Positions 5,981-6,063 of a stretch of 6,063 nt of DNA are shown piece by piece. The notes below the pieces were generated by a model. That model was not told the DNA's origin and did not search any database. It saw nothing but the letters and a program-made list of their open reading frames with translations. Every line of letters begins with the position of its first letter. The first letter of the stretch is position 1. The position numbers and the translations under genes are program-made. This DNA comes from Geminicoccaceae bacterium. Lineage in GTDB: Bacteria > Pseudomonadota > Alphaproteobacteria > Geminicoccales > Geminicoccaceae. The stretch spans positions 1,434 to 7,496 of the forward strand of contig JAGREZ010000511.1 in assembly GCA_020446285.1 (NCBI GenBank), given 5' to 3'.

Positions 5981-6003
5981 CCCGCGATCTGTCCTCGCGC
6001 GGG
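5981..6003 (+). terminator. Weak candidate terminator after the HU gene
   Basis: CCCGCG (5981-5986) and CGCGGG (5998-6003) can form a 6-bp GC stem with an 11-nt loop, starting 14 nt after the HU stop codon. A short TCTTTT lies about 9 nt further on, so the U-tract is distant and the structure is not a textbook terminator. The remaining bases to the window edge show no recognisable gene. Confidence 0.28.
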
Positions 6004-6063
6004 CGGCGAGCATCTTTTCCCTTCGTGGCCGGACCGGGCGGACGGGTTTCGCGGCATCTCGTG

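Overview
The window is high-GC chromosomal DNA with typical proteobacterial features: strong GGGAG/AAGGGAG ribosome-binding sites, an HU gene with standard signature, and GANTC sites clustered in one promoter region. I would place it in the Alphaproteobacteria, probably near the Rhizobiales. This is an inference from gene content and composition; there is no rRNA or other phylogenetic marker here.

Layout from left to right. (1) At 1-170, minus strand, is the 5' end of a gene for a secreted sugar-type ABC transporter binding protein, running off the left edge. Behind it lies a short regulatory gap with a plausible minus-strand promoter. (2) At 378-2364 is a compact two-gene block that looks like a type II restriction-modification (R-M) system. 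It has a plus-strand PD-(D/E)XK-like protein of 275 aa (putative endonuclease) and a minus-strand DNA cytosine-C5 methyltransferase of 383 aa with all its key motifs. The two genes converge, with only 7 bp between their stop codons. Sampled GC of the endonuclease gene and parts of the methyltransferase gene is about 45-48%, against 65-83% in samples from the genes to the right, which suggests horizontal acquisition. (3) At 2553-5274, minus strand, is a probable two-gene operon. The upstream gene encodes a histidine-rich TPR protein of the TTC38/StaR-like family, and the downstream gene a TrpB2-type PLP enzyme (tryptophan synthase beta-like); they lie 46 bp apart. (4) At 5275-5690 is a 416-bp AT-richer divergent intergenic region holding an 8-bp perfect palindrome, a T8 run, three GANTC sites in 52 bp, and a widely spaced 10-bp inverted repeat of GTTTGCAACC. 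(5) At 5691-5966, plus strand, is an HU-family nucleoid protein gene, followed by a weak hairpin and the window edge.

How the parts work together: the methyltransferase would protect host DNA from the putative nuclease. No C-protein controller gene is visible, so expression balance may depend on promoter strength and on the convergent, probably overlapping 3' ends. The TPR/TrpB2 pair has no trpA beside it and is probably a stand-alone TrpB2 unit of unproven substrate. The most promising item for novelty is the putative endonuclease, whose family I cannot name.
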